A DNA stretch of 48,732 nt. Source: Variovorax sp. E3 (GTDB lineage: Bacteria > Pseudomonadota > Gammaproteobacteria > Burkholderiales > Burkholderiaceae_C). Location of the stretch: the NCBI RefSeq assembly GCF_016082275.1, contig NZ_MOWM01000046.1, positions 1 to 48,732 on the forward strand. The letters are read 5' to 3'. Below, piece after piece: positions 8,896 through 19,590 of this stretch. The translations under genes and the position numbers were made by a program. Under the pieces are notes generated by a model. It saw only the letters and a list, made by a program, of their open reading frames with translations, was not told where the DNA came from and did no database searches. The stretch's first letter is position 1; every line of letters starts with the position of its first letter.

Positions 8896-10079
8896 ACACT
8901 TCCAGACAACGCGTCACTGTGCTCGGCTCGACCGGTTCGGTCGGCGTGAGCACGCTCGACGTCATTGCGCGCCACCCCGAACGTTTCGAGGTGTTCGCGC
9001 TGTCCGCCGCCACCAAGGTGGACGAACTGCTGGCGCAGTGCGCGCAGTTTTCGCCGCGCTTCGCCGTCATGGCCAGCGCGCCGCATGCGGCGCTTCTGGC
9101 GGAAAAGCTCAAGCAGAACAACCTGAAGACTGTCGTCCTGACAGGTGACGATGCTATTGAAAAGATAGCTTCGCACGAAGAAGTCGACGCTGTCATGGCC
9201 GCCATCGTGGGCGCCGCCGGCCTCGGGCCCTGCCTGGCCGCCGCGCGCGCCGGCAAGCGCCTGCTGCTGGCCAACAAGGAGGCGCTGGTCGTCGGTGGCG
9301 AGCTGTTCATGCGCACGGTGCGAGAGGGCGGCGCCACGCTGTTGCCCATCGACAGCGAGCATTCGGCCATCTTCCAGTCGCTGCCCGAAGACCCGTCCAC
9401 CTGGCCCCGGCGCATCGACAAGATCATCCTGACCGCCTCGGGCGGGCCGTTTCGCACGCGCGCGCCCGAAACCCTGGGCACGGTCACGCCCGAGCAGGCC
9501 TGCGCCCACCCGAACTGGGTCATGGGCCGCAAGATCTCGGTCGACTCGGCCACGATGATGAACAAGGCGCTCGAAGTGATCGAGGCGCGCCACCTGTTCG
9601 GCGTGTCGCCCGAGCAGATCGAGGTCGTGATCCACCCGCAGAGCGTGGTGCATTCGATGGTGCAGTTCACCGATGCCTCGGTCATCGCCCAGCTCGGCAC
9701 GCCCGACATGCGGGTGCCGATCGCGGTCGGCCTGGCCTGGCCCGAGCGCATCGAGAGTGGCGCCGCGCGGCTCGATTTTCGGCAGATGGCCTCGCTGACC
9801 TTCACCGCACCCGACGCCGCGCTTTTTCCCGGGCTGGGGCTGGCATGGCACGCATTGCGCGCCGCGCCGGGCACGACGGCGGTGCTCAACGCGGCCAACG
9901 AGGTCGCGGTCGAGGCTTTTCTGGACCGACGGCTGCGTTTTGATCGCATTCATGCGGTCAACATGGAAACTTTGGAAACGGTCTCGCCCTCCAAGCCGGC
10001 ATCGCTGGCGGACCTGCTGGCGCTCGATGCCAGCGCCCGCGCGGCGGCCAATGCCGCGGCATTGCGTTTTGCAGCCTGA
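8892..10079 (+). CDS. dxr: 1-deoxy-D-xylulose-5-phosphate reductoisomerase
   Basis: Second step of the MEP isoprenoid pathway, converting DXP to MEP with NADPH. The GTG start overlaps the cdsA stop. The 395-aa protein has the NADPH loop VLGSTGSVG (residues 10-18), the [12 protein letters not shown] block, metal-binding [10 protein letters not shown], the ASGGPFR substrate loop, and [21 protein letters not shown] 17-nt AT-rich palindrome lies inside the reading frame around residues 88-93 and encodes part of DDAIEKIAS, a surface-like segment, without disrupting the frame. Confidence 0.97.
   Translation: MNTSRQRVTVLGSTGSVGVSTLDVIARHPERFEVFALSAATKVDELLAQCAQFSPRFAVMASAPHAALLAEKLKQNNLKTVVLTGDDAIEKIASHEEVDAVMAAIVGAAGLGPCLAAARAGKRLLLANKEALVVGGELFMRTVREGGATLLPIDSEHSAIFQSLPEDPSTWPRRIDKIILTASGGPFRTRAPETLGTVTPEQACAHPNWVMGRKISVDSATMMNKALEVIEARHLFGVSPEQIEVVIHPQSVVHSMVQFTDASVIAQLGTPDMRVPIAVGLAWPERIESGAARLDFRQMASLTFTAPDAALFPGLGLAWHALRAAPGTTAVLNAANEVAVEAFLDRRLRFDRIHAVNMETLETVSPSKPASLADLLALDASARAAANAAALRFAA
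9153..9169. repeat. 17-nt AT-rich palindrome, copy 2 (inside dxr)
   Basis: GCTATTGAAAAGATAGC with perfect five-base arms GCTAT/ATAGC. It is embedded in frame in dxr and is AT-rich against a GC-rich background. Same length and arm design as copies at 2607-2623 and 18889-18905. Confidence 0.6.
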
Positions 10080-10109
10080 CGACGACCCACCCCAGATCAA
10101 AGGACCCGG

Positions 10110-11479
10110 ATGCTTACTGTCATAGCCTTTGTGGTCGCGCTTGGCGTCCTGATCGCGGTGCACGAATACGGCCACTACCGCGTCGCGGTTGCTGCGGCGT
10201 CAAGGTGGAGCGTTTTTCGGTCGGCTTCGGTAAAACATTGTTCCGCTGGCAGCCCAAGCGCCAGCATCCGGGGCAGTCGACCGAGTTCGTCATCGGCGCT
10301 TTTCCGCTGGGCGGCTACGTCAAGATGCTCGATGAGCGTGAAGGGCCGGTCGCGCCCGAAGAGCGGCATCGCGCCTTCAACACCCAGCCGCTGCGTTCGC
10401 GCGCGGCCATCGTCGCGGCGGGCCCGATTGCCAACCTGCTGCTGGCGGTGGTGCTCTACACGGCGGTCAACTGGATCGGCGTGCAGGAGCCTGTGGCCAC
10501 GCTGGGCCGGCCGGTCGCGGCTTCGCTGGCCGAAACGGCGGGCCTGCGCGGCGGGGAGCACATCACGCAAGCGGGCTTCGACGGCGACCTGTCGCCGGTG
10601 CAATCCTTCGAAGACCTGCGCTGGCGCATGACGCGCGGCGCGCTCGACGGCCACGACCTGACGCTCGAAGTGGCGGGCGAGGGCGGCAAGCCCGCGCGCA
10701 CGCTGGTGCTGCCGCTGAGCCGCCTCGAGACCCGAGATGCCGATCCGCAGATGTTCCGCAAGATCGGCGTGCTGGCGCCGCTCACAAAACCCGAAATCGG
10801 CGAAGTCATGGCCGACAGCGCCGCCGAGCGCTCGGGCCTGCGCAATGGCGACGTGGTGCGCGCCATCGGTGACACGGCCATCGTCGACGGGCAGCAACTG
10901 CGCGAAGTGATCCGCGCCTCGGTCGACGGCGACCAACCCCGCACCCAGGCCTGGCGGATCGAGCGCGGCGGCCAGTCGCTCACGCTCGACGTCAAGCCGG
11001 AAGTGCGCGCCGAGGGCGCCGCCAAGGTCGGCCGTATCGGCGCCTACGTGGGCGCGCCGCCTGAAATGGTGACCGTGCGCCAGGGGCCGATCGACGGTGT
11101 CTGGCGCGGCGTGGTGCGCACCTGGGAGGTGTCGGCGCTGACCGTGCGGATGATGGCCAAGATGGTCATTGGTGAAGCTTCCCTTAAGAATCTGAGCGGT
11201 CCGCTCACCATTGCCGACTATGCTGGCAAGTCCGCAAGCCTCGGCCTGACGCAGTATCTGGTGTTCCTCGCGCTGATCAGCGTGAGCTTGGGTGTACTCA
11301 ATCTCATGCCGCTCCCGGTCCTCGATGGGGGGCACCTGATGTATTATCTTTGGGAGGGCCTGACCGGTAAAAGCGTCTCTGACGCCTGGATGGAACGGCT
11401 GCAGCGCGGCGGGGTTGCTCTGCTGCTGGTCATGATGTCGGTTGCACTGTTCAACGACGTCACGCGGCTCTTTGGTTAA
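10110..11479 (+). CDS. rseP: RIP metalloprotease RseP (one-base frameshift near 10192)
   Basis: Site-2 protease of the inner membrane that cleaves anti-sigma-E within the membrane and removes signal-peptide remnants. ATG 10110 opens with a hydrophobic helix and the zinc motif HEYGH (residues 18-22). The frame is lost after RVAVA and resumes one base shifted as VKVERFSVGFGKTLFRW. Two PDZ-like regions follow (about 110-310), then the C-terminal metal motif NLMPLPVLDGGHLMYY. Restoring one C (TTGC to TTGCC) gives 456 aa, typical for RseP. It lies between dxr and bamA, its standard position. Confidence 0.93.
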
Positions 11480-11517
11480 CTTTCTGCCGGCCCTTTCCGT
11501 GCCGGCTCAATTCACAG

Positions 11518-13951
11518 ATGAACAAAAACTTCAGTCGCTTTCGCCTGCGTAGCGTTGTCGCGGTGGTTGCCAGTGCGCTCGCCGCCACGGCTGCATGGGC
11601 TGTCGAGCCTTTCACGGTACGCGACATTCGCGTCGAAGGCTTGCAACGCGTCGAGGCCGGCACGATCTTCGCATCGCTGCCCCTGCGCGTGGGCGACACC
11701 TACAGCGACGATCGCGGTTCGGCCGCGATCCGCGCGCTGTTCGAGCTGGGTTTGTTCAAGGATGTGCGCATCGACGTGAACGGCAACGTGCTGGTGGTGA
11801 TCGTCGAAGAGCGGCCCACCATCGCGGACGTCGACTTCGTCGGCACCAAGGAATTCGACAAGGCCGCGCTGACCAAGGCGCTGCGTGAAGTCGGCCTGAC
11901 CGACGGCCGTCCCTACGACAAGGCCCTGACCGACCGCGCCGAGCAGGAGCTCAAGCGCCAGTACGTGAGCCGCAGCCTCTACAACGCGCAGGTCGTGACG
12001 ACGGTCACGCCCATTGAGCGCAACCGTGTCAACCTGACCTTCACGGTCACCGAAGGCGATTCGGCCCGCATCCGCGAAGTGCACGTGGTGGGCAACAAGG
12101 CCTTCAGCGAATCGACGCTGCTGAGCCTGTTCGACCAGGACAGCGGCGGCTTCATGAGCTGGTACACCAAGTCGAACCAGTACTCGCGCGCCAAGCTCAA
12201 CGCCGACCTCGAAACCCTGCGCTCGTACTACATCACGCGCGGTTACCTCGAGTTCCGCATCGACTCGACGCAGGTCGCCATTTCGCCGGACCGCAAGGAC
12301 CTGACCGTGACGGTCAACATCTCCGAAGGCGAGAAGTTCGTGGTGGCCGGCGTCAAGCTCGACGGCAACTACCTGGGTCGCGACGACGAGTTCAAGTCGC
12401 TCATCACGATCAAGCCGGGCGAGCCCTACAACGGCGAGCAGGTCACCGAGACCACCAAGGCCTTCAACGACTATTTCGGCACCTTCGGCTATGCGTTCGC
12501 TCGCGTGCAGGCACGTCCCGAGATTGATCGCGTGAACAACCGCGTGACGCTGACGTTGCAGGCCGAGCCTTCGCGCCGCGTGTACGTGCGCCGCGTGTCC
12601 GTCGGTGGCAACAATAGACCCGCGACGAAGTGATCCGTCGCGAGTTCCGCCAGTACGAGCCTCGTGGTACGACGGCGACAAGATCAAGCTGTCACGCGAC
12701 CGCGTCGACCGCCTGGGCTTCTTCACTGAAGTGAACGTCGAAACCCAGGAGGTCCCCGGTTCGCCCGACCAGGTCGACCTGACCGTCAACGTGGCCGAAA
12801 AGCCCACCGGCAGCCTGCAGCTCGGCGCCGGCTACTCGAGCTCCGACAAGGTCGCGCTGACCTTCGGTATCTCGCAGGAAAACGTGTTCGGCTCGGGTAA
12901 TTTCCTGGGCGTGCAGGTCAACACCAGCAAGTACAACCGTACGCTGTCGCTGACCACGACTGACCCGTACTTCACGAAGGACGGCATCTCGCGCACGATC
13001 AGCGTGTACCACACGACGACGCGGCCTTACTCCGCGTCGGAAGACGGTGACTACAAGCTCGTCAATCAGGGTGCCACGATTCGCTTTGGTGTGCCGTTCA
13101 GCGAAATTGACACGGTCTTCTTTGGTATCGGGCTGGAGCGCTATGCCTTCGACCCGAACGGCTCATCGGTGTATGCGGGCCTGGTCACGCCGAACTCCTA
13201 TCTCAATTACTTCCAATGCAAGAAGGACGCCACCGGCTTCCTCGTGCTCGGTTGCGACCAGAAGAGCGTCTGGGGTGTTCCTCTGAGCATCGGTTGGGGG
13301 CGTGACAGCCGCGACAGCGCGCTGACCCCGACCACGGGCCGGATGCAGCGCGCCAACGTCGAGCTGGGCGTGGGCGGCGATATGCAGTACATCAAGACGA
13401 ACTACCAGTACCAGCAGTTCTTCGCGATCAACAAGCAGTACACCTTCTCGGTCAACGGCGAGGTGGGTTATGCCAAGGCCCTCGGCAACAAGGTCTACCC
13501 GATCTTCAAGAACTTCTACGCCGGTGGTCTCGGGTCGATCCGCGGCTTCGAGCAGAACTCGCTGGGCCCGCGCGACGTGCCGCTGTTCGGTCAGACCGAC
13601 GGCGCCGCACTGGGTGGTACCAAGAAGGCGATCTTCAATGCCGAATTGAGCACGCCGTTCCCCGGCGCCGGCAACGATCGCACGCTGCGCCTGTACGGCT
13701 TCTTCGACGTCGGCAATGTCTTCGGCTCCCGCGCGGCCAATGTCACCGACGCTCAATGGAGCGCCCAGAAGAAGTTGCGCGCGTCGGTCGGTCTCGGGGT
13801 CAGCTGGATCTCGCCGCTGGGCCCGCTGCGCTTGGCTTACGCCTTCCCCATCAAGTCCCAGAAGGAAGTCACGGATCCGCAGACCGGGCTCGTCACGATC
13901 CCGAAGGATAGAATCCAGCGCCTCCAATTCCAGATCGGAACGTCTTTCTAA
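11518..13951 (+). CDS. bamA: Outer membrane protein assembly factor BamA (two one-base frameshifts, near 12617 and 12659)
   Basis: Essential Omp85 channel that folds beta-barrel proteins into the outer membrane. A signal peptide ends in AAWA before VEPFTVRDIRVEGLQR, followed by five POTRA domains (to about residue 420) and a C-terminal 16-strand barrel ending in Phe (QFQIGTSF). The frame breaks twice within about 45 bases in POTRA5: after VSVGGNN the conserved RDEVIRREFRQYE is read in a second frame, and SWYDGDKIKLSRDRV onward in a third. Each break is one missing base. Restored length is 811 aa. The stop is directly adjacent to the skp ATG. Confidence 0.93.
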
Positions 13952-14502
13952 ATGAAGCATTTGATTCGCGCCGCGGCAGGCGCGTTGTTGATTCCCGCTC
14001 TCGTGCTCGTTGCTGCGCCTGCCCAGGCGCAAGCACAGGAAACCTTTCGCATCGGTTTCGTGAACCCGGACCGCGTGCTGCGTGAGGCTCAGCCGGCCAA
14101 GGCGCCCAGGCCAAGCTCGAGGCGGAATTCCTCAAGCGCGAGAAAGACCTGACCGGGCAGGGCGATGCCCTGAAGACGGCTTCCGAGAAGTTCGAGCGTG
14201 AAGCGCCCACGCTGTCGGAAAGCCAGCGCGTCTCGCGCCAGCGCGCGCTGGTCGACCAGGACCGCGATTTCCAGCGCAAGCGCCGTGAATTCCAGGAAGA
14301 CCTGAATGCGCGCAAGAACGAAGAGCTGCAACAGGTCTACGAGCGTGCCAACCGGGTGGTGAAACAGGTGGCCGAGGCTGAAAAGTACGACGCCATCCTG
14401 CAGGAAGCGATCTACATCAACCCGAAGCACGACATCACCGACAAGGTGATCAAGGCGCTGAACGCGTCGGTCGGCTCTGCAGCACCCGCGGCCGGCAAGT
14501 AA
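13952..14502 (+). CDS. skp: OmpH/Skp family periplasmic chaperone (one-base frameshift near 14104)
   Basis: Trimeric periplasmic holdase that carries unfolded outer-membrane proteins to BamA. The signal peptide ends around AQAQAQ, followed by [15 protein letters not shown], the body strand of Skp. After QPAKA the frame shifts by one base and continues [14 protein letters not shown] and long charged coiled-coil helices (the tentacles), ending in [19 protein letters not shown]. Restoring one G (GCGCCC to GCGGCCC) gives 183 aa, in the normal range. It begins right after the bamA stop. Confidence 0.9.
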
Positions 14503-14516
14503 CGCCGCGAACCGGC

Positions 14517-15494
14517 GTGTCACTGCAGCTCGGAGCCATCGTTGACGCCCTCGGGGGCGAGCTTCATGGCGATGCGGCGCTGTCCATCGAGCGGCTTTCA
14601 CCGCTGCAGAATGCACAGCCCGATGCGCTCAGTTTCCTGAGCCATCCCAAATACCAGCAGGAGCTCGCGGCCTCGAAGGCCGCGTGCGTCATCGTGTCGC
14701 CCGCCATGCGCGAGGCGGCCGCGACGCGTGGCGCATTCATCGTCACGCCCGATCCCTACTACTACTTCGCGCGCCTGACGCAGCTCTGGAAGGCGCATCA
14801 CGCGCGTCCAGAGGCCGATCGCATCCATCCCAGCGCAGTCATTCATGCCGAGGCGCATGTCGACCCGACGGCGCGCATTGGCGCGCTGTGCGTGGTGGAG
14901 CGGGGTGCGCGCATCGGCGCTGGCACCGTGCTGAAGTCGCGCGTGACGGTCAGCGAAGACTGCACCGTCGGCGAGCGCTGCCTGCTGCACCCGGGCGTGG
15001 TGATCGGGGCGGACGGCTTCGGCCTCGCGCTGCACCAGGGCCAGTGGATCAAGATCGAGCAGCTGGGCGCGGTGCGCATCGGCAACGACGTCGAGATCGG
15101 CGCCAACACCTGCATCGACCGCGGCGCGCTCGATGACACCGTGATCGAAGACGGCGTGAAGCTCGACAACCTGATCCAGATCGGCCACAACGTGCGCGTG
15201 GGCAAGAACACCGCCATGGCCGGCTGCGTCGGCGTGGCCGGCAGTGCCATCATCGGCGCCAACTGCACCTTTGGCGGCGGTGCCATCGTGCTGGGCCATC
15301 TGACGGTGGCCGACGGCGTTCATGTGTCCGCCGCAACCATTGTTACCCGTTCGATCCACAAGGCCGGCCAATACACCGGCATGTTTCCCATCGATGACAA
15401 TGCGAGCTGGGAAAAGAATGCGGCAACGCTCAAGCAGTTGCACAGCCTGCGCGAACGACTGAAGGCGCTGGAGAAGGCTCCCTCGAAAAAATGA
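14517..15494 (+). CDS. lpxD: UDP-3-O-acyl-glucosamine N-acyltransferase
   Basis: Third step of lipid A synthesis, adding the N-linked hydroxyacyl chain. The 325-aa protein has a GTG start 14 bases after skp. It shows a uridine-binding N-terminal domain, hexapeptide-repeat left-handed helix ([19 protein letters not shown] onward), the substrate loop GADGFG, the catalytic-His segment [10 protein letters not shown], and a C-terminal helical tail ([16 protein letters not shown]). Its TGA overlaps the fabZ ATG. Confidence 0.97.
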   Translation: MSLQLGAIVDALGGELHGDAALSIERLSPLQNAQPDALSFLSHPKYQQELAASKAACVIVSPAMREAAATRGAFIVTPDPYYYFARLTQLWKAHHARPEADRIHPSAVIHAEAHVDPTARIGALCVVERGARIGAGTVLKSRVTVSEDCTVGERCLLHPGVVIGADGFGLALHQGQWIKIEQLGAVRIGNDVEIGANTCIDRGALDDTVIEDGVKLDNLIQIGHNVRVGKNTAMAGCVGVAGSAIIGANCTFGGGAIVLGHLTVADGVHVSAATIVTRSIHKAGQYTGMFPIDDNASWEKNAATLKQLHSLRERLKALEKAPSKK

Positions 15495-15976
15495 CGACGA
15501 TGCAGGAACAGAAAATCATGACCAAGCCAGCGATTGCGCTCGATATCCACCAAATCCTCAAGCTGCTGCCCCACCGCTACCCGTTCCTGCTGGTGGACCG
15601 CGTGCTGGACATGGAAAAGGGCAAGCGCATCACGGCGCTCAAGAACGTGACCATGAACGAGCCGTTCTTCAACGGCCACTTCCCGCACCGTCCGGTCATG
15701 CCGGGCGTGCTGATGCTCGAAGCCATGGCCCAGGCCGCAGCGCTGCTGTCGTTCTACTCGCTCGACATCGTGCCGGACGACAACACCGTCTACTACTTTG
15801 CCGCCATCGACGGTGCGCGTTTCAAGCGTCCCGTGGAACCGGGCGACCAGCTGACGCTCGAAGTCGAGATCGAACGCATGAAGGCCGGCATTTCCAAGTT
15901 CAAGGGCCGCGCGCTGGTGGGCAGCGAGCTCGCCTGCGAGGCGACGCTGATGTGCGCCATGCGCCAGATCAACTGA
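15491..15976 (+). CDS. fabZ: 3-hydroxyacyl-ACP dehydratase
   Basis: Dehydrates 3-hydroxyacyl-ACP in fatty-acid elongation, competing with LpxA/LpxD for hydroxyacyl-ACP. It has the hot-dog fold signature [14 protein letters not shown] and [20 protein letters not shown], with catalytic His63 and Glu77 at the usual 14-residue spacing. The ATG at 15491 overlaps the lpxD stop. The ATG at 15518 has a better AGGA site and may be the true start, giving 152 rather than 161 aa. Confidence 0.96.
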   Translation: MTTMQEQKIMTKPAIALDIHQILKLLPHRYPFLLVDRVLDMEKGKRITALKNVTMNEPFFNGHFPHRPVMPGVLMLEAMAQAAALLSFYSLDIVPDDNTVYYFAAIDGARFKRPVEPGDQLTLEVEIERMKAGISKFKGRALVGSELACEATLMCAMRQIN

Positions 15977-16001
15977 TCCGGCCGCAGTCGTTTCACAAGG
16001 C

Positions 16002-16789
16002 ATGACCCAGGTTCATTCGACAGCCCTCGTCGACCCCCAGGCACAACTCGACGCCTCGGTGTCGGTCGGCCCCTACACCGTGATCGGTCCGCACGTGCGG
16101 ATCGGCGCGGGCACCACCGTCGGCGCGCACTGCGTGATCGAGGGGCGCACGACCATCGGGCGCGACAACCGCATTTTCCAGTTCTCGTCCCTCGGCGCCG
16201 TGCCGCAGGACAAGAAGTACGCCGGCGAGCCGACCGAGTTGGTCATCGGCGACCGCAACGTCATTCGCGAGTTCTGCACCTTCAACCTCGGCGTGCCGGG
16301 GGCGGGTGGGGTCACGCGCGTGGGCAGCGACAACTGGATCATGGCGTACACGCACATCGCGCACGACTGCCGGGTCGACAACCACACGACGCTGTCCAAC
16401 AACACCACGCTGGCCGGTCACGTGCACCTGGCCGATTGGGTGACGATCGGTGGGCTCACCGGCATCCACCAGTTCGTCTCGATCGGCGCGCACGCGATGG
16501 TCGGGTTTGCCAGTGCGGTGTCTCAAGACGTGCCGCCTTTCATGCTGGTTGACGGCAACCCGCTGGCGGTGCGCGGCTTCAACATCGTCGGCCTGCGCCG
16601 GCGCGACTTTTCGGCGCAGCGGCTCGCGGCCGTGAAGCAGATGCACCGGCTGCTGTACCGCCAGGGCAAGACGCTCGAAGAGGCGCGCACGGCCATCGCT
16701 GCGCTCGCCACGGAAATGCCCGAAGCGGCAAGCGATATCGCGCTGATGGAATCCTTCATCGCCAACTCGCGCGCGGCATCGCGCGCTGA
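16002..16789 (+). CDS. lpxA: UDP-N-acetylglucosamine acyltransferase (stop lost to a one-base deletion near 16772)
   Basis: First lipid A step, transferring 3-hydroxyacyl from ACP to UDP-GlcNAc. It shows left-handed beta-helix hexapeptide repeats, the catalytic-His segment THIAHDC (His121 region) and the C-terminal helical domain. As written, the frame runs on into lpxB without a stop. Adding one C to TCGCGCGCGGC turns the end NSRAASRAD into NSRRGIAR followed by TGA at 16787-16789. That matches the usual betaproteobacterial RGIxR terminus and gives 262 aa, exactly the E. coli LpxA length. I therefore end the gene here and treat the fusion as false. Confidence 0.92.
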
Positions 16790-16799
16790 CGTGACCGCC

Positions 16800-17948
16800 A
16801 TGCAGAAGGACGGACAGCGACGCTTCGCGCTGGTCGCGGGCGAAGCCTCCGGCGACCTGCTCGCGGGCCTGCTGCTCGACGGGCTGCAAGCGCGCTGGCC
16901 CGGCCTGGAGACCGTCGGCATCGGCGGCCCTCGCATGCTGGCCCACGGCTTCCAGAGCTGGTGGCCGCAGGAAAAGCTCGCGGTGCGCGGCTATGTCGAG
17001 GTGCTGCGGCACTACGCCGAGATCGCTGGCATTCGCCGCCAGCTCAAGGCCCGGCTGCTGCGCGAATGGGCCGAGCTGTTCATCGGCGTCGACGCGCCCG
17101 ATTTCAATCTCGACCTCGAAGCGGGCCTGCGCAGCCGGGGCATGAAGACGGTGCATTTCATCTGCCCGTCGATCTGGGCGTGGCGCCCGGAGCGTATCGA
17201 AAAGGTCCGCGCGGCGGCCGACCACGTGCTGTGCATCTTCCCGTTCGAGCCCGCCTTGCTGGCGGAGCACGGCGTGGCGGGCAGCTACGTCGGGCATCCC
17301 CTGGCCAACGTGATCCCCATGACGCCCGACCGTGCCGGTGCACGCGCGGCCATCGGCCTGGCGCCCGACGCGCAGGTCGTTGCCTTGCTGCCCGGCAGCC
17401 GCCGTTCGGAGGTGCGCTATCTCGCCGCCCGTTTCTTCGCCGCCGCAGCGTTGATGCAGAAGGAGCGGCCGGGCATCCAGTTCGTGGCGCCCATCCTGCC
17501 GGGCCTGCGCGCGGAGGTCGACGCCCTGCTGCAGGCCAGCGGTATGACCGGCCGCGTGAAGCTGCTCGACGGCCAGTCGCATGCCGCCCTGGCCGCCTGC
17601 GACGCCACGCTGATCGCCAGCGGCACGGCCACGCTCGAAGCGGCGCTGTTCAAGCGGCCGATGGTCATCGCGTACAACATGAACGGCCTTTCGTGGCGCC
17701 TCATGCAACGCAAGCAGCTGCAGCCCTGGGTCGGCCTGCCCAACATCCTGTGCCGCGACTTCGTGGTGCCCGAGCTGCTGCAGGAGGCTGCCACGCCCGA
17801 GGCGCTGGCCAAGGCCACGCTGGCCTGGCTCGACGCGCCCGAGAAGGCGCAGGCGTTGCAACAAAGATTTTCAGAGCTGCATGTGCAATTGCAGCGCGAT
17901 ACGCCGACACTTTGCGCCGATGCGATCCAGAAAGTTCTTGAAGGCTGA
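16800..17948 (+). CDS. lpxB: Lipid-A-disaccharide synthase
   Basis: GT19 glycosyltransferase that joins UDP-diacylglucosamine and lipid X to form the lipid A disaccharide at the inner-membrane surface. From ATG 16800 the 382-aa protein begins with [20 protein letters not shown], the LpxB N-terminal signature. It contains [15 protein letters not shown], the [10 protein letters not shown] loop, [20 protein letters not shown] and a C-terminal Leu-rich helix. It follows the restored lpxA stop by 10 bases. In the raw sequence it appears fused to lpxA. Confidence 0.94.
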   Translation: MQKDGQRRFALVAGEASGDLLAGLLLDGLQARWPGLETVGIGGPRMLAHGFQSWWPQEKLAVRGYVEVLRHYAEIAGIRRQLKARLLREWAELFIGVDAPDFNLDLEAGLRSRGMKTVHFICPSIWAWRPERIEKVRAAADHVLCIFPFEPALLAEHGVAGSYVGHPLANVIPMTPDRAGARAAIGLAPDAQVVALLPGSRRSEVRYLAARFFAAAALMQKERPGIQFVAPILPGLRAEVDALLQASGMTGRVKLLDGQSHAALAACDATLIASGTATLEAALFKRPMVIAYNMNGLSWRLMQRKQLQPWVGLPNILCRDFVVPELLQEAATPEALAKATLAWLDAPEKAQALQQRFSELHVQLQRDTPTLCADAIQKVLEG

Positions 17949-18651
17949 GCAGGCCCCGCTGGTGTGGGACGCACCGGGGCTGATGGCGGGCGTCGACGAG
18001 GCGGGGCGCGGGCCGCTGGCCGGGCCCGTGGTGGCGGCCGCCGTGATCCTCGACGACCTGCGGCCGATCCGTGGCCTGGCCGATTCCAAGACGCTGACCG
18101 CCCTGCAGCGCGAACGCCTGCACGACCAGATCCTCGCCAAGGCGCTGTGCTGCTCCATCGCGCAGGCCAGCGTCGAGGAAATCGACACCCACAACATCCT
18201 GCAGGCCACGATGCTCGCGATGCGCCGCGCCGTCGAAGGGCTGCGCCTGAAGCCGGTGAAAGTGCTGGTCGACGGCAACCGCCTGCCGACGCTCGACGTG
18301 CTGGCCGAGGCCATCGTCAAGGGCGATGCGCGGGTCAAGGCCATTTCGGCGGCCTCGATCCTGGCCAAGGTGCATCGCGACCGCCTGTGCGAGCAACTGC
18401 ACGCCGAATTCCCGCACTACGGCTTTGCCGGCCACAAGGGCTACGGCACGCGAGAGCACCTGGAGGCGCTGCAGCGCCACGGCGCCTGCGTGCATCACCG
18501 CCGGTCGTTCAGCCCTGTGGCGGCGGCGCTGGCCCGTACCGCGGCGGCCGGCGCCACCATGAGCGTCGTCGTGCCGGCGGGAAGCGCGGAGGCGGCGATG
18601 GTCATCGGCCTTGCCGAGCCCGTGCGCCTCGACCTGCGCGCCGCACCCTGA
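17920..18651 (+). CDS. rnhB: Ribonuclease HII
   Basis: Cleaves RNA of RNA-DNA hybrids and single ribonucleotides in [24 protein letters not shown] contains the catalytic Asp-Glu pair, VDGNRLP and [15 protein letters not shown] are further RNase HII blocks, and [11 protein letters not shown] closes the core. The start is uncertain: ATG 17920 (243 aa) overlaps lpxB by 29 bases, while a TTG at 17938 or the ATG in [10 protein letters not shown] (17983) are alternatives. A short Ala-rich C-terminal tail follows the domain. It ends the lipid A operon, its usual place. Confidence 0.93.
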   Translation: MRSRKFLKAEQAPLVWDAPGLMAGVDEAGRGPLAGPVVAAAVILDDLRPIRGLADSKTLTALQRERLHDQILAKALCCSIAQASVEEIDTHNILQATMLAMRRAVEGLRLKPVKVLVDGNRLPTLDVLAEAIVKGDARVKAISAASILAKVHRDRLCEQLHAEFPHYGFAGHKGYGTREHLEALQRHGACVHHRRSFSPVAAALARTAAAGATMSVVVPAGSAEAAMVIGLAEPVRLDLRAAP

Positions 18652-18663
18652 ATCCCTCTTTCC

Positions 18664-19449
18664 ATGACATCCGAAGCCGGCGCCAGCCACATCAGCTCGC
18701 GCGACAACCCGCTGCTCAAGGACCTGCGCAAGCTCGCGCAAGACCCGGGCGCGTACCGCAAGCTGGGCCGCATCTGGCTTGAAGGCGATCACCTGTGCCG
18801 GGCGGCGCTGGCGCGCGGCGTCAAACCGGCGATCGCGGTGTTTTCAGAATCGTTCTGGCCGACCGCGCCTGCCGAATGGGCGAGTAGTGCTATCAAAACA
18901 GTAGTCGTGAGCGACGATCTGCTGCGTGGCGTCAGCGGGCTGGAGTCGCCGGCGCCGATGGGCTTCGTGCTCGAACTGCCGAGCCGCCCCGAACTGCTGC
19001 CGAATGCCTCCAGCGTGGTGCTCGACCGCCTGCAGGACGCCGGCAATGCCGGCTCCATCCTGCGCAGCGCCGCCGCGTTCGGCTTCACCCAGGTGATCGC
19101 GCTAAAGGGCACGGCCGCGCTATGGGCGCCGAAGGTGCTGCGCGCCGGCATGGGCGCCCATTTCGGCCTGCGATTGATCGAGGGCGTGGACGCCGAAGCG
19201 CTCGACGCCCTGAAAGTGCCGTTGGTGGCCACCAGCTCGCACCGTGGCGAATGGCTGCACAAGGCCGACTTGCCGCACCCTTGCGCCTGGCTCATGGGCC
19301 ACGAAGGGCAGGGCGTGTCGCCCGCCCTGGAGGCCCGCGCGACGCGCCACATCCGCATCGCCCAGCCCGGTGGCGAGGAGTCGCTGAACGTGGCTGCCGC
19401 AGCCGCCATCTGCCTGCATGCGAGCGGAGCAGCCCTGCACCGCGAATAG
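18664..19449 (+). CDS. TrmH/SpoU family RNA 2'-O-methyltransferase
   Basis: SPOUT-fold methyltransferase using SAM, probably acting on rRNA or tRNA. The 261-aa protein has an N-terminal substrate-binding domain (ISSRDNPLLKDLRKL, RKLGRIWLEGDHL) and the three SpoU motifs: DAGNAGSILRSAAAFG, LMGHEGQGVSPAL and IRIAQPGGEESLNVAAAAAI. The organisation resembles RlmB/TsnR relatives, but the exact target nucleotide is not predictable. It starts 12 bases after rnhB, so it may be cotranscribed. A 17-nt palindromic repeat lies in frame near residues 76-81 (SSAIKTVVVS). Confidence 0.9.
   Translation: MTSEAGASHISSRDNPLLKDLRKLAQDPGAYRKLGRIWLEGDHLCRAALARGVKPAIAVFSESFWPTAPAEWASSAIKTVVVSDDLLRGVSGLESPAPMGFVLELPSRPELLPNASSVVLDRLQDAGNAGSILRSAAAFGFTQVIALKGTAALWAPKVLRAGMGAHFGLRLIEGVDAEALDALKVPLVATSSHRGEWLHKADLPHPCAWLMGHEGQGVSPALEARATRHIRIAQPGGEESLNVAAAAAICLHASGAALHRE
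18889..18905. repeat. 17-nt AT-rich imperfect palindrome, copy 3 (inside the TrmH-family gene)
   Basis: GCTATCAAAACAGTAGT, with arms GCTAT/AGTAG (imperfect), within an AT-rich patch of a GC-rich gene. Length and layout match copies at 2607-2623 and 9153-9169. It keeps the reading frame open. Confidence 0.45.
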
Positions 19450-19465
19450 GGCCCTCCAGTCGGGC

Positions 19466-19471
19466 TACAAT
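19466..19471 (+). promoter_or_regulatory. Candidate -10 box for carAB
   Basis: TACAAT in the 141-base gap between the methyltransferase gene and carA, with no convincing -35 at 17 bases. A start just downstream would give a leader of about 110-115 nt, long enough for pyrimidine-dependent control, although I see no clear terminator hairpin in it. Confidence 0.35.
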
Positions 19472-19590
19472 CGGGGGCTTACTCGCAATAGCGTCGCCCG
19501 GCCGCCTTTCACGCCATCTTCCCCCTAAGCAGCAGTCCGCAGGCAATATGTCCTGGGGCTCCGGGCGACCGTAACCATCCGGAGAACCCA

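Noticed and set aside
16002..17948. A natural LpxA-LpxB bifunctional enzyme
   Set aside because: A single restored C gives both genes canonical ends and lengths, and eleven similar base losses occur in the window.
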